Assembly: GCF_001422815.1 (NCBI RefSeq)
Contig: NZ_LMMP01000001.1
Coordinates: 371,919 to 435,918, forward strand
Length of the DNA: 64,000 bases
Source of the DNA: Methylobacterium sp. Leaf91
GTDB taxonomy: Bacteria; Pseudomonadota; Alphaproteobacteria; Rhizobiales; Beijerinckiaceae
Reading direction: 5' to 3'
Shown here: positions 27,825-36,208 of the stretch, piece by piece
Layout: each line of letters starts with the position of its first letter
How positions within the stretch are numbered: the stretch's first letter is position 1
Position numbers and translations under genes: made by a program
The notes under the pieces: generated by a model
Told to the model about the DNA's origin: nothing
Seen by the model: only the letters and a program-made list of their open reading frames with translations
Database searches by the model: none

Positions 27825-28799
27825 TCAGCTCCCGGATTTCCGCACGGCGTCGGAGACCGTGATGGGCTTGGGCAGCAGGCCGAGGCGGTGGAACGTGTCG
27901 GCCACCTTCTGCTGGTCGGCGATCACGGCCGCGTCCAGCGGGGTCACGCCGTAGGTCAGCCGCTTGAGGGCGATTGTGAGGATCGGCGCCGGGATGCCGA
28001 TGGCGGGGGCCAGTTCGCCTGCCACCGCGTCGGTATTGTCCTTGGCCCAGGCGTCGATCTCGCCGATCGCCGCGAGGGTGGTATCGAGCGCCTCCTTGTT
28101 GGCGTCGGAGAATGGGCGGGTCGACAGGTAGAACTGCCGGTTCGGCACGATGTCGGTCCCATTGACGAGAGTCCGCGCGCCGGTGGCCCGCTCGCCCGAG
28201 GCGAGAAAGGGGTCCCAGATCACCCAGGCATCGACGGCACCGCGCGAGAAGGCCGCGATCGCGTCGCCGGGCGCCAGGAAGACCGGCGTCACCGCCTCGT
28301 AGGGCACGCCGGCCTTCGCCAAGGCCTCGACCAGGAAGTAATGGACGTTCGAGCCCTTGTTCAGGGCGATCTTCTTGCCGCGCAGATCGGCGACGGTCTT
28401 GATCGGGCTGTCCTTGGCGACGAGGATCGCCTCGCCGAGCGGTGCCGCCGGCTCGTGGGCGACGTAGAGGAAATCCGGGTTGTTGGCCTGCCCGAAGATC
28501 GGCGGCGCCTCCCCGGCCGAGCCGAGATCGATGGCCCCGGCATTCAGCGCCTCCAGCAGCGGCGGCCCCGAGGGGAACTCGGCCCAGCTCACCCGGTAGC
28601 CGAGCGGCGCCAGCTTCTTCTCCAGCAGGCCCTTGCCCTTCAGCAGGACCAGCGTGCCGTATTTCTGGTAGCCGATGCGGATGACCTTGTCCTCGGCGCG
28701 CGCCAGCAGCGTGCCGAGGATCAGGAACGCGAGGGCGGTGAGGAAGGCGAGGGTCGTCTGCCGAGGCGGGGAGAGGGTGCGCGCGGTGGAACGGGGCAT
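27825..28799 (-). CDS. ssuA: Aliphatic sulfonate ABC transporter, periplasmic substrate-binding protein
   Basis: The 324-residue protein has a long N-terminal signal peptide ending near LARA-ED (residue 35), followed by a type II periplasmic binding fold typical of SsuA/TauA. Recognisable elements include IRIGYQKYGTLVLLKGKG, the AGAIDLGSAGEAPPIF loop and the DAWVIWDPF region. It would deliver alkanesulfonates to SsuBC. It is the last gene of the ssu group on this strand and is separated from ssuD by about 250 bases of hairpin repeats, which is unusual because ssuA usually leads the operon. It may be transcribed partly on its own. The stop is 7 bases from the convergent membrane-protein gene. 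Confidence 0.93.
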   Translation of the reverse strand: MPRSTARTLSPPRQTTLAFLTALAFLILGTLLARAEDKVIRIGYQKYGTLVLLKGKGLLEKKLAPLGYRVSWAEFPSGPPLLEALNAGAIDLGSAGEAPPIFGQANNPDFLYVAHEPAAPLGEAILVAKDSPIKTVADLRGKKIALNKGSNVHYFLVEALAKAGVPYEAVTPVFLAPGDAIAAFSRGAVDAWVIWDPFLASGERATGARTLVNGTDIVPNRQFYLSTRPFSDANKEALDTTLAAIGEIDAWAKDNTDAVAGELAPAIGIPAPILTIALKRLTYGVTPLDAAVIADQQKVADTFHRLGLLPKPITVSDAVRKSGS

Positions 28800-28847
28800 G
28801 GAATGTCCTCGTACAGCGTTTGGAACAGATGCCCGGTGAGAGCGCTG

Positions 28848-29038
28848 CCTCTCCCCGTGGGCGGGGAGAGGACCGGATGCACCTTGTCGTGCATCCGGTG
28901 AGTGCAGGCCAAGCCGGAACGAGGGTGAGGGGGACTCACCGGAGGAACCTCCTTCGGCGTCAGCCCCTCACATCGGCTGCCGCCTCGCCGCGCCGACGAC
29001 GGGGTCGCCGCAGCCCTGTCCCCGCGAGCGGGGAGAGG
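28848..29038. repeat. Cluster of GC-rich hairpin repeats between ssuD and ssuA
   Basis: Three stem-loops are visible: CCTCTCCCCG with its complement (28848-28871), ACCGGATGCAC with its complement (28872-28899), and a further CCCCGCGAGCGGGG hairpin near 29018-29034. The CCTCTCCCC/GGGGAGAGG arms resemble those of the pbpC repeat. They fill most of the 251-base gap and may limit read-through or stabilise the ssuD mRNA. Confidence 0.75.
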
Positions 29039-29050
29039 CGATGCTATCCC

Positions 29051-30214
29051 TCAATGCGCCGCGATGCGGCGGCTGGGGACGATGTCGTTGGCGATGACTT
29101 CGCCGAACGGGCCGTTGTTGCGGGCGTTGCTCGGGGGAACACCGGTGGTGGCGCGAAGCGGCAGCTTCGGGAAAACGAGTTCGGCGAAGCGGTAGGCCTC
29201 CTCCAGATGCGGATAGCCGGAGAGGATGAAGCGATCGATCCCGAGGTCGATATACTCCTTCATCCGGTCCGCCACCTGATCGGCCGAGCCGACGAGCGCC
29301 GTGCCGGCGCCGCCGCGCACGAGACCGACGCCGGCCCAGAGGTTGGGCGAGACTTCGAGCTTTGTGCGGTCGCCGCCATGGAGCGCCATCATCCGGCTCT
29401 GGCCCACGGAATCCTGGCGCTTGAGAGTGGCCTGCGCCCGCGCGATGGTCTCGTCGTCGAGGCGCGAGATCAGGTTCTCGGCCGCCGCCCAGGCTTCGCC
29501 CTCGGTCTCGCGGACGATGACGTGGAGGCGGATGCCGTAGGAGAAGGTCTTGCCCTTGCGGTCGGCGGCTTCCTTCGCCTTGGCGATCTTCTCGGCGACG
29601 CCCGCCGGAGGCTCGCCCCAGGTCAGGTAGACTTCGCAATGCTCGGCCGCGACTTCGATGCCAGCCGGCGAGGAGCCGCCGAAATACAGCGGCGGATAGG
29701 GTTTCTGGACCGGCGGGAAGATGAGCCGGCCGTCCTCCACCTTGAGATGCTTGCCTTCGTAATTCACCGTCTCGCCGGACATCAGCCCGCGCCAGACATG
29801 CAGGAACTCGTCGGTGACGACGTAGCGCTCGTCATGGTCGAGGAAGACGCCGTCGCCGCGCAGCTCCACCGGGTCGCCGCCGGTGACGACGTTGATGAGG
29901 AGGCGCCCGTCAGAGATCCGGTCCAGGGTCGCGGCCATGCGGGCGGCCATGGACGGCTCCTGAAGGCCGGGACGCACCGCCACGAGGAAACGCAGGCGCT
30001 TCGTCAGGGCGGCGAGAGCCGAGGCGATGACCCAGGAATCCTCGCAGGAGCGGCCGGTGGGCAGCAGCACGCCGTAATAGCCGAGCTCGTCCGCGGCCTG
30101 CGCGATCTGGCGGAGATAGGCCAGCGACACGTCGCGGGCGCCTTCCTGCGCGCCGAGGTAGCGGCCGTCGCCATGGGTGGGAAGGAACCAGAGGACGTCG
30201 GTCTCTGCGGTCAT
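29051..30214 (-). CDS. ssuD: FMNH2-dependent alkanesulfonate monooxygenase
   Basis: This 387-residue luciferase-fold enzyme splits alkanesulfonates into an aldehyde and sulfite using reduced FMN and oxygen. The sequence is SsuD throughout, with [28 protein letters not shown] and the YFGGSSPAG segment. The start is the ATG at 30214 with AGGAG six bases upstream; an upstream GTG-type start would add a poor leader. It lies 46 bases after ssuB in the order ssuE-ssuC-ssuB-ssuD. Reduced FMN comes from SsuE, encoded at the head of the operon. Sulfite would enter cysteine synthesis. Confidence 0.96.
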   Translation of the reverse strand: MTAETDVLWFLPTHGDGRYLGAQEGARDVSLAYLRQIAQAADELGYYGVLLPTGRSCEDSWVIASALAALTKRLRFLVAVRPGLQEPSMAARMAATLDRISDGRLLINVVTGGDPVELRGDGVFLDHDERYVVTDEFLHVWRGLMSGETVNYEGKHLKVEDGRLIFPPVQKPYPPLYFGGSSPAGIEVAAEHCEVYLTWGEPPAGVAEKIAKAKEAADRKGKTFSYGIRLHVIVRETEGEAWAAAENLISRLDDETIARAQATLKRQDSVGQSRMMALHGGDRTKLEVSPNLWAGVGLVRGGAGTALVGSADQVADRMKEYIDLGIDRFILSGYPHLEEAYRFAELVFPKLPLRATTGVPPSNARNNGPFGEVIANDIVPSRRIAAH

Positions 30215-30260
30215 GGGATGCTCCTGGTGTTGTGCCGGTGGGATCGCGCGCGTCCGGGGA

Positions 30261-31106
30261 TCAGACCGGGGCACGGTCCTTCAGCAGATGGTCGAGGATA
30301 CGGCCTTCCAGCCGCGCGAGTTCGGGGTCGCCGCGCCGGCGCGGGCGGGGCACGTCCACGGTCAGGTCGAGGGCGACGCGGCCCTCCTCCACCACGAGGA
30401 TGCGGTCGGCCATGGCTGCCGCCTCGGCGACGTCGTGGGTGACAAGGATGGCGGTGAAGCCCTGGTTGCGCCAGATCCGCTCGATCATGTCCTGCATGTC
30501 GATGCGCGTCAGGGCGTCCAGTGCACCGAGAGGCTCGTCGAGGGCGAGCAGGCCCGGCCGGCTGACGAGGGCGCGCGCCAGGGCGACGCGCTGGCGCTGG
30601 CCGCCGGAGAGGGTGGCCGGCCAGTTGCCGGCCTTGTCGGTGAGGCCGACCTCGGCCAGCACGGACGCGGCCCGCTCGCGCCGTTCCTGGCGCCGCCCGG
30701 CCCCGCCGAGCCCCACGGCGACGTTGTCGGCGACCCGGGCCCAGGGCAGCAGGCGCGGCTCTTGGAACATGATGCGCTTGGTAGCCGAGCGCGCACCTGG
30801 GTTCTTCAGGTCGATCCGCCCCGCGCTCGGCTGTTCGAGCCCGAGAATCAGGCGCAGCAAGGTGCTCTTGCCGCAGCCCGAACGGCCGACGATGGCCACG
30901 AACTGGCCCGCCGGGATGTGCAGGTCGAGCCCCTTGATCACCTGATGACCGTCGAAGGATTTCGCCAAGCCGCGCAGGGTGACGGCGACCCCTGTGCCTG
31001 CGGTCGCCGCAGGACGCGTGGACTGGCGGAGCGGGGGAGCGACGGGCACCTCGCGGGGCGGCGCGAGAGGGGCGTCGGACGCCCGAAGCAGGGTGGAGGC
31101 GGTCAT
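30261..31106 (-). CDS. ssuB: Aliphatic sulfonate ABC transporter, ATP-binding protein
   Basis: A 281-residue ABC ATPase of the nitrate/sulfonate/taurine group. Walker A is GRSGCGKST, the Q-loop is FQEPRLLPW, the signature is [15 protein letters not shown], Walker B is [12 protein letters not shown], and the switch histidine is in THD. An N-terminal extension of about 40 residues is alanine- and proline-rich and may be disordered. It sits 54 bases after ssuC and 46 bases before ssuD on the same strand. It energises import with SsuC and SsuA. Confidence 0.95.
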   Translation of the reverse strand: MTASTLLRASDAPLAPPREVPVAPPLRQSTRPAATAGTGVAVTLRGLAKSFDGHQVIKGLDLHIPAGQFVAIVGRSGCGKSTLLRLILGLEQPSAGRIDLKNPGARSATKRIMFQEPRLLPWARVADNVAVGLGGAGRRQERRERAASVLAEVGLTDKAGNWPATLSGGQRQRVALARALVSRPGLLALDEPLGALDALTRIDMQDMIERIWRNQGFTAILVTHDVAEAAAMADRILVVEEGRVALDLTVDVPRPRRRGDPELARLEGRILDHLLKDRAPV

Positions 31107-31160
31107 GGACGTCGTCCGTAGGGTTGATCGAAGAACAGGGGCACGTCGGGTCGATGCCCC

Positions 31161-31949
31161 TCAGATATTCCGATAGGCCGGGTTCCAGGCGAGGAACGAA
31201 CGCTCCAGCAGCCGGGTCAGGGTGTCGGCGATCTTGCCGAGGAGGGCGTAGATGACGATGGCCAGCACCACCACGTCCACCAGCATGAACTCACGCGCCT
31301 GCATCGCCATGTAGCCGAGGCCGGACGAGGCCGAGATCGTCTCGGCGACGATGAGCGTGAGCCACATGATGCCGAGCGCGTAGCGCAGGCCGACGAAGAT
31401 CGAAGGCAGCGCACCGGGCAGGACCACCCGAAGGAACAGGGTCGTGGGCGACATGCCGTAGACCCGGCCCATCTCCACCAGTTGCGGATCCACCGAGCGG
31501 ATGCCGTGCAGGGTGTTGGCGTAGATCGGGAAGAATACGCCGATGGCCACGAGGAAGAGCTTGGCCTCCTCGTCGATGCCGAACCAGAGAATGACCAGGG
31601 GGATCAGCGACAGGTGCGGGATGTTGCGCACCATCTGCAGGGTCGTGTCGGTGAGCTTCTCGGAAAGCTGCGACAGGCCGTTGGCGAGACCGAGGGCGAA
31701 GCCGATGCTGCCACCGATGAGGAAGCCGACGGCCGCCCGCAGGAAGCTGATCCAGAGATTGGCCCAAAGCTCACCGGTCTTGCTCGCCTGCCAGCCCGCG
31801 GCGATCACGTCCGAGGGCGCGGGCATGAAGCGGGTGGAAACGAGGCCGGTCGAGGCCGCCGCCTGCCAGCCGGCGATGATCGCCACCGGCACGAGCCAGG
31901 GTGTCAGGCGGCCGAGGATGTCGGAACCGATGGTTGTCTTCCGTGGCAT
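31161..31949 (-). CDS. ssuC: Aliphatic sulfonate ABC transporter, permease
   Basis: The 262-residue inner-membrane permease has about six transmembrane helices and the EAA loop (VDPQLVEMGRVYGMSPTTLF) that contacts the ATPase. The start at the ATG 31949 is preferred because it begins just before the first conserved helix and has AAGG upstream; a frame starting at 32012 would add 21 residues of low-complexity leader. It lies between ssuE and ssuB. Substrate range follows from the operon (alkanesulfonates). Confidence 0.94.
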   Translation of the reverse strand: MPRKTTIGSDILGRLTPWLVPVAIIAGWQAAASTGLVSTRFMPAPSDVIAAGWQASKTGELWANLWISFLRAAVGFLIGGSIGFALGLANGLSQLSEKLTDTTLQMVRNIPHLSLIPLVILWFGIDEEAKLFLVAIGVFFPIYANTLHGIRSVDPQLVEMGRVYGMSPTTLFLRVVLPGALPSIFVGLRYALGIMWLTLIVAETISASSGLGYMAMQAREFMLVDVVVLAIVIYALLGKIADTLTRLLERSFLAWNPAYRNI

Positions 31950-32045
31950 GTGTCCAGCCCTTGCTGACTGAGGCTCTGTAGGAGGCGCCGATCTCGGCGC
32001 CGTCGGGCGCATCGCCCGGCCGGCGCCCCCGGTCGTCCGAGGGGG

Positions 32046-32669
32046 CTATCGGTTCGGAGCGGCGAAGGCGGCGGCCGGCGCGGCCTCGAACGAAGCCGAG
32101 GGCTTCGCCCGTGCGCCGAGCAGCGCAGCGAGCTGGGACGCGGCATCGGAAACGCGGCCCCGCACGCCCTCGTCGACGAGGATTCCGTCGGAGAAATCCG
32201 CGTCGCTGCCATAGACGGAGGTCGGGACGGTCTGCGCGCTGAAGAAGCCGAAGAGAGGCCGAAGGGAATGCTCGACGACGAGGGCGTGACGCGCGCCTCC
32301 GCCCGTGGCCGACAGCACGACGGGCTTGCCCACGAGAGCCGCCGGATCGACGAAGTCGAACAGGTGCTTGAACAGGCCGGTATAGGCGCCCTTGTAGACC
32401 GGCGTCCCGACGATGAGCGCATCGGCGTTCTCGATCGCCTCCAGGATACGCCGGGCCGGCAGCGAAAGCTGATCGCGCGACCAGGCCGCGCCGAGGCCGG
32501 TCCCGGCATCGACGACGTCGAACAGGCGGATATCGGCGCGGAGCCGCGCACCGGTCGCCTCGGCCACCGCTTCGACGAGCGCCCGCGTCTTGGAGGGACG
32601 CTGGAGATTGGCGCTGAAGCCGACGATGCGGGGGAGCGGGCCTGAGAAAGAGCTGCCTTGTAGAGACAT
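32046..32669 (-). CDS. ssuE: NAD(P)H-dependent FMN reductase for desulfonation
   Basis: A 207-residue flavodoxin-fold reductase. The FMN phosphate loop is GFSANLQRPSKT near residue 17, followed by the conserved GTPVYKGAYTGLFKHLFD and a C-terminal alanine-rich tail. It supplies FMNH2 to the SsuD monooxygenase. It is the first gene of the ssu operon; the promoter and control sites should lie in the 301-base region upstream. MsuE, from the methanesulfonate pathway, is a close alternative, but the neighbouring ssuD favours SsuE. Confidence 0.92.
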   Translation of the reverse strand: MSLQGSSFSGPLPRIVGFSANLQRPSKTRALVEAVAEATGARLRADIRLFDVVDAGTGLGAAWSRDQLSLPARRILEAIENADALIVGTPVYKGAYTGLFKHLFDFVDPAALVGKPVVLSATGGGARHALVVEHSLRPLFGFFSAQTVPTSVYGSDADFSDGILVDEGVRGRVSDAASQLAALLGARAKPSASFEAAPAAAFAAPNR

Positions 32670-32970
32670 CGAGCGCCTACCGATCGGGTTCGGGAATGTG
32701 CCGGGGGCATCGATCAGACCGTTCCGTCCGATCGTCGAATGCGCCCCGGCATCGTTGCCGAACTGTGATCGCAGCGACGATCCGGGTCAACGAAACGTGC
32801 TTTTAAAAGAACAAGGTGAGGGAGATGGGTCTTCGCTTAGATCTCACACGAAGAGATAAAACTTTTGAACTAGAACTTTTTTGCAAAAATCGCGGCCGTC
32901 CTGCGACATCGATCCAAGTGAACGGGTCCCGCAAACGGGTCCGGGTTCGGTAAATCGAACGCCGCAATCC
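32670..32970. other. Control region upstream of ssuE and downstream of the HD-GYP gene
   Basis: No gene is seen in these 301 bases. The stretch 32800-32890 is AT-rich with TTTTAAAAG and TTTTTTGCAAAAA, fitting promoter or termination signals. A direct repeat CGGGTCC occurs twice near 32925-32945. No factor site can be named. Confidence 0.55.
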
Positions 32971-34056
32971 CTAGACCAGGGCGTCGTCGGGGGTCGAGAG
33001 CCTGACGATGGGCAGGAAGGCCCGCAGGAGCGGCATGTCGAGCTTGCCCGTCATCCCGAGCATGATGGCATGGGCTTCGGCATGCGGGAGCGGCTTGCGA
33101 TAGGCGCGCCGTTCGGTGAGGGCGGAGTGGATGTCGCAGATCGTCACGAGGCGGACGAGATCGGAAATCGCATCGCCGGTGAGGCCGGACGGGTAACCGC
33201 TGCCGTCGAGCATCTCATGGTGATGCCTGACCACATCGAGCATCGCGGGATCGAACCCTTCCTGCCCGGTGAGCATGTCGGCGCCGGCGGCGGCGTGAGT
33301 CCGCATGATGGCCAGTTCGTCCGAGGTCAGCGCGCCGGGCTTGTTGAGGATGGCGAGGGGGATCTTGGCCTTGCCGATATCGTGCAGCAGCGCGGCCTTG
33401 GTCAGGCGCTTCCGGTCGGCCCGCGGAATCCCAAGGTGGAAGCCAAAGGCCGCGGCGAACCCGGCGACGCTGAGGGAGTGCTGATAGAGCAACTCGTCGT
33501 AGCGTCCGAGCACGTCGAGCCACGCACGGATCCCCCCCTCCGAGACAGCTTCCAGAATGACGTCTGTGCCGGCATCGACCTCGTCGGCCGAGATCGACTG
33601 GTCGAATTGCGCCGCATGGAACATGCCCGCCACGACCGAACAGGCGCGATGCGCCTTCGCTTCCACAGCGGCGTTCTCGCCGTCGCGCCGTGTCCGCATC
33701 TTCCGGCCGGCGTCGATCAGGCTGAGGAGGAGGGAGAGGATGGTCGGGCGCGGAGTATCGGCCGCGGCGATGCGCAGGGCCGGATTCGCCTTGTGCGGGA
33801 TGTCGGCAGGCGAGCCGGTGAGGACGAGGCAGGGTACGCGCAACATGAGGAGGCGGGTCGCCCAGGCTGCCGCCACGCCTTCCCGAGGGTCCATGTCGAT
33901 GACTGCGACGACGGGGAGGATGGCGGGTATCGACTGGTCGCCGAGGACGCTGCGGCAAGGGAGAATCGTGGTGATGGCGCGCGCCAGCAGCCTTACCCGG
34001 TCCGGCCGATCCGATACGATGAGGACGGACTTCTCTTGCGTCACGATCCGATCCAC
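32971..34056 (-). CDS. HD-GYP domain c-di-GMP phosphodiesterase with receiver-like N-terminus
   Basis: The 361-residue protein has an N-terminal domain (about 8-118) with the outline of a response-regulator receiver (KSVLIVSDRPDR, then AVIDMD), but the usual phospho-acceptor pattern is incomplete. The HD-GYP domain follows with HDIGK at 225-229, HHHE at 278-281 and DGSGYP at 284-289, so the metal site and the GYP loop are intact and it should degrade c-di-GMP. The start is a GTG at 34056; a second GTG four codons on is possible. It is divergent from siaB, whose module contains a c-di-GMP synthase, so the two may oppose each other. Confidence 0.9.
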   Translation of the reverse strand: MDRIVTQEKSVLIVSDRPDRVRLLARAITTILPCRSVLGDQSIPAILPVVAVIDMDPREGVAAAWATRLLMLRVPCLVLTGSPADIPHKANPALRIAAADTPRPTILSLLLSLIDAGRKMRTRRDGENAAVEAKAHRACSVVAGMFHAAQFDQSISADEVDAGTDVILEAVSEGGIRAWLDVLGRYDELLYQHSLSVAGFAAAFGFHLGIPRADRKRLTKAALLHDIGKAKIPLAILNKPGALTSDELAIMRTHAAAGADMLTGQEGFDPAMLDVVRHHHEMLDGSGYPSGLTGDAISDLVRLVTICDIHSALTERRAYRKPLPHAEAHAIMLGMTGKLDMPLLRAFLPIVRLSTPDDALV

Positions 34057-34384
34057 TTCAGACCGACGAGGTCTGGATTCGTGCCCACGCCAACGCGCAC
34101 CCGCGACTTCTACAGTGTCAAATCCCTATAAATTGTTTCTCTCGACCGGTCGGCTCAACGGCTCATGACTTGACGACAAGACTTCGGAATTGGGAAGTCC
34201 CCCTTCCGGATCATGACGGACCCTGGCCCGGCACACCGTGGTTAATCGGGTGGAACGAATTGTGCTTCTCTCGGGCGAGCGCCGGAGCGATAACTCTCCG
34301 TAGACGCTTTGGAGCTAATGCTTCCGGATCGTGTGCTTGGACGCCGCTCCGGCATCACCATCCGCCTTGTCCAGGGAGGACGCA
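34057..34384. other. Divergent control region between the HD-GYP gene and the sia operon
   Basis: The 328 bases contain no supported gene. It must carry the promoters of both the HD-GYP gene and siaB. A GGGAGGACGCA ribosome site immediately precedes the TTG start of siaB. Confidence 0.6.
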
Positions 34385-34936
34385 TTGCTCGCGCAGGATT
34401 TCAAATCCTTCTTCGAGACGTCGAAGCGCAACGGCATCATCCTTTCGTTCGGCGGCGACCTTTCGGAGAATGTCCTGTTCTCGCTCGGGGAAGTCCTGAA
34501 GCTTCGGATGATCCAGGGTGAGACGGACGCCACCATCGCCAAGCGGGTGTTCTCGATCTTCGTCGAGCAGGCCCAGAACATCATCCGGTATTCGGCCGAC
34601 AAACTTCCCACGGACCGGGCCTCCGGCGGTATGATCAGCGCGGGAATGATCGTTGTGGGCGTCGAGAACGGACATTTCTTCGTCGTGTGCGGCAACGAGA
34701 TTCCCAAGGCCGATGCCGCTATCCTGCGCGAGCGATTGGACCATATTGCCGGCATGTCGAGCGAAGAACTCAAGCGTTTCTACCGCGAAAAGTTACGCCA
34801 GGCCCCCGATGAAGGCAGTCTGGGCGGCAGCATCGGGCTGATCGAGATCGCCCGCCGGTCGAGCGCACCGGTCGAGTTCGAATTTCACGACCTTGGCAGC
34901 GAGCGCAGTCTGTTCTGCCTCAAAGCCTTCATCTGA
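34385..34936 (+). CDS. siaB: SiaB-family protein kinase
   Basis: A 183-residue protein with the features of SiaB, which phosphorylates SiaC in the SiaABCD signalling pathway of Pseudomonas aeruginosa. The N-box of a GHKL ATPase is visible as EQAQNIIRYS (E61, N65), followed by a G-rich strand pair (GMIVVG, VVCGNE). The start is taken as the TTG at 34385 with GGGAGG five bases upstream; an ATG at 34331 would add 18 residues with no good ribosome site. It is the first gene of siaB-siaC-siaD-siaA, with the next gene 13 bases on. Confidence 0.85.
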   Translation: MLAQDFKSFFETSKRNGIILSFGGDLSENVLFSLGEVLKLRMIQGETDATIAKRVFSIFVEQAQNIIRYSADKLPTDRASGGMISAGMIVVGVENGHFFVVCGNEIPKADAAILRERLDHIAGMSSEELKRFYREKLRQAPDEGSLGGSIGLIEIARRSSAPVEFEFHDLGSERSLFCLKAFI

Positions 34937-34949
34937 CGGCGCCCCAGCA

Positions 34950-35345
34950 ATGGACCGGATTCAGATTCCAGCCACCCCCCGATCCCCCGAGGTGGATTTC
35001 GACTTCGCCGCCGGCCGTTTCAGGCTGGCCGGTGAATCGTACCCGGAGGATGCCGCGGCCTTCTTCGGCCCCCTGCTCCAGGCCTTGCGGACCTACCTCG
35101 CCGCATCGAGCACGGATCCGATCGTGTTCGAAGTCGCCCTCGTCTATTTCAACTCTTCGAGCGCGAAGGGCCTGATGAACCTGTTCATGCCTCTCGAAGA
35201 CGCCGCCGAGGCAGGGCGTAGCGTCACCATCCGCTGGCTCCATGCCGAGGGGGACGAGACCATCGCCGAGGCCGGGGAGGATTTCGCGTCGGACTTCACC
35301 CACGCACGGTTCGATCTCGTCGAGACCGCGCAGACGGGGCACTGA
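34950..35345 (+). CDS. siaC: SiaC-family phosphorylatable adaptor (DUF1987)
   Basis: The 131-residue product matches SiaC. In Pseudomonas aeruginosa the unphosphorylated form binds and activates the diguanylate cyclase SiaD, the kinase SiaB phosphorylates it on a threonine, and SiaA removes the phosphate. The conserved segment reads YFNSSSAKGLMN at 66-77, so the likely acceptor here is a serine (69-71) rather than threonine. Its TGA overlaps the ATG of siaD, implying stoichiometric synthesis of the two partners. Confidence 0.88.
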   Translation: MDRIQIPATPRSPEVDFDFAAGRFRLAGESYPEDAAAFFGPLLQALRTYLAASSTDPIVFEVALVYFNSSSAKGLMNLFMPLEDAAEAGRSVTIRWLHAEGDETIAEAGEDFASDFTHARFDLVETAQTGH

Positions 35346-36208
35346 TGCGGATGAAGACCAAGCCTGAGATCGTTGCGCAGATCGGCGATCCACCCGCCGT
35401 CGGCGAAGCGTTCAGCCTTTACGATACCGAGGAAGCGGTCCTGGTGAAGACCGACGGAATGCTGGCGGGCCTGGCGCAGGTCGCGGGCGGCGTCCAGCAG
35501 CTCGCCGAGGCCTACCGCCGCAGCTATGACGAGCAGCGCCGCCTCGTGAGGTTGAGCGACCGGATGCAGTTCGACCTGCAGAGGGCGAACCGCCGCCTCG
35601 CGGAGCAGCAGCGCGACCTCCAGGCCCTCAACGAGGCGCTGTCCGGCGAGATCGAGAATCGGACCCGTCTCGAAGCCAAGCTGAGGAGCCTGGCCGATAC
35701 CGACGATCTCACCGGCGCGGTGAACCGTCGCCGCTTCATGGAAATCAGCCGGCGTGAATGGCTGAGATACGAACGCGACCGAGTTCCCGCCTGCCTCCTC
35801 ATGGCGGATCTCGACCGGTTCAAGCGGCTCAACGACGAGTTCGGCCATGCCGCCGGGGACGCGGCTCTCATCTGCTTCGTCGAGACCTGTCGCAAGCGGC
35901 TGCGCAAGGTGGACGTGATCGGCCGCATGGGCGGCGAGGAATTCGCGATCCTGCTCACCGAGATCGAACCCGATGCCGGGCTCGTGGTCGCCGAGGACTT
36001 GTGCCGTCTCGTCGACGAGACCGGCGTGGAATGGCCCGGCGGACCGCTGGCACTCTCCGTCAGCATCGGCGTCGCGGCCATCGAGGGAACCGAGACCTTC
36101 GAACAGACGCTCGGCCGGGCCGATGCCGCGCTTTACGCCGCCAAACATGCCGGACGCGGCTGCGTCCGCTCGTTCCGCAGCTCGATCCGGACCGTCTCGC
36201 CGCCATGA
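35345..36208 (+). CDS. siaD: Diguanylate cyclase of the Sia module
   Basis: The 287-residue cytosolic protein has a coiled coil at about 60-115 and a GGDEF domain with GGEEF at 196-200, a sequence variant that is active in many cyclases. An intact I-site, RKVD at 187-190, indicates product feedback. In the family the coiled coil binds SiaC. The start overlaps the siaC stop (TGATG) and the stop overlaps the siaA start (ATGA), so the three are coupled. It should produce c-di-GMP when SiaC is unphosphorylated. Confidence 0.92.
   Translation: MRMKTKPEIVAQIGDPPAVGEAFSLYDTEEAVLVKTDGMLAGLAQVAGGVQQLAEAYRRSYDEQRRLVRLSDRMQFDLQRANRRLAEQQRDLQALNEALSGEIENRTRLEAKLRSLADTDDLTGAVNRRRFMEISRREWLRYERDRVPACLLMADLDRFKRLNDEFGHAAGDAALICFVETCRKRLRKVDVIGRMGGEEFAILLTEIEPDAGLVVAEDLCRLVDETGVEWPGGPLALSVSIGVAAIEGTETFEQTLGRADAALYAAKHAGRGCVRSFRSSIRTVSPP

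Noticed and set aside
34331..34384. ATG start for siaB at 34331
   Set aside because: No ribosome site; the TTG at 34385 has GGGAGG at good spacing and leads directly into the conserved N-terminus.
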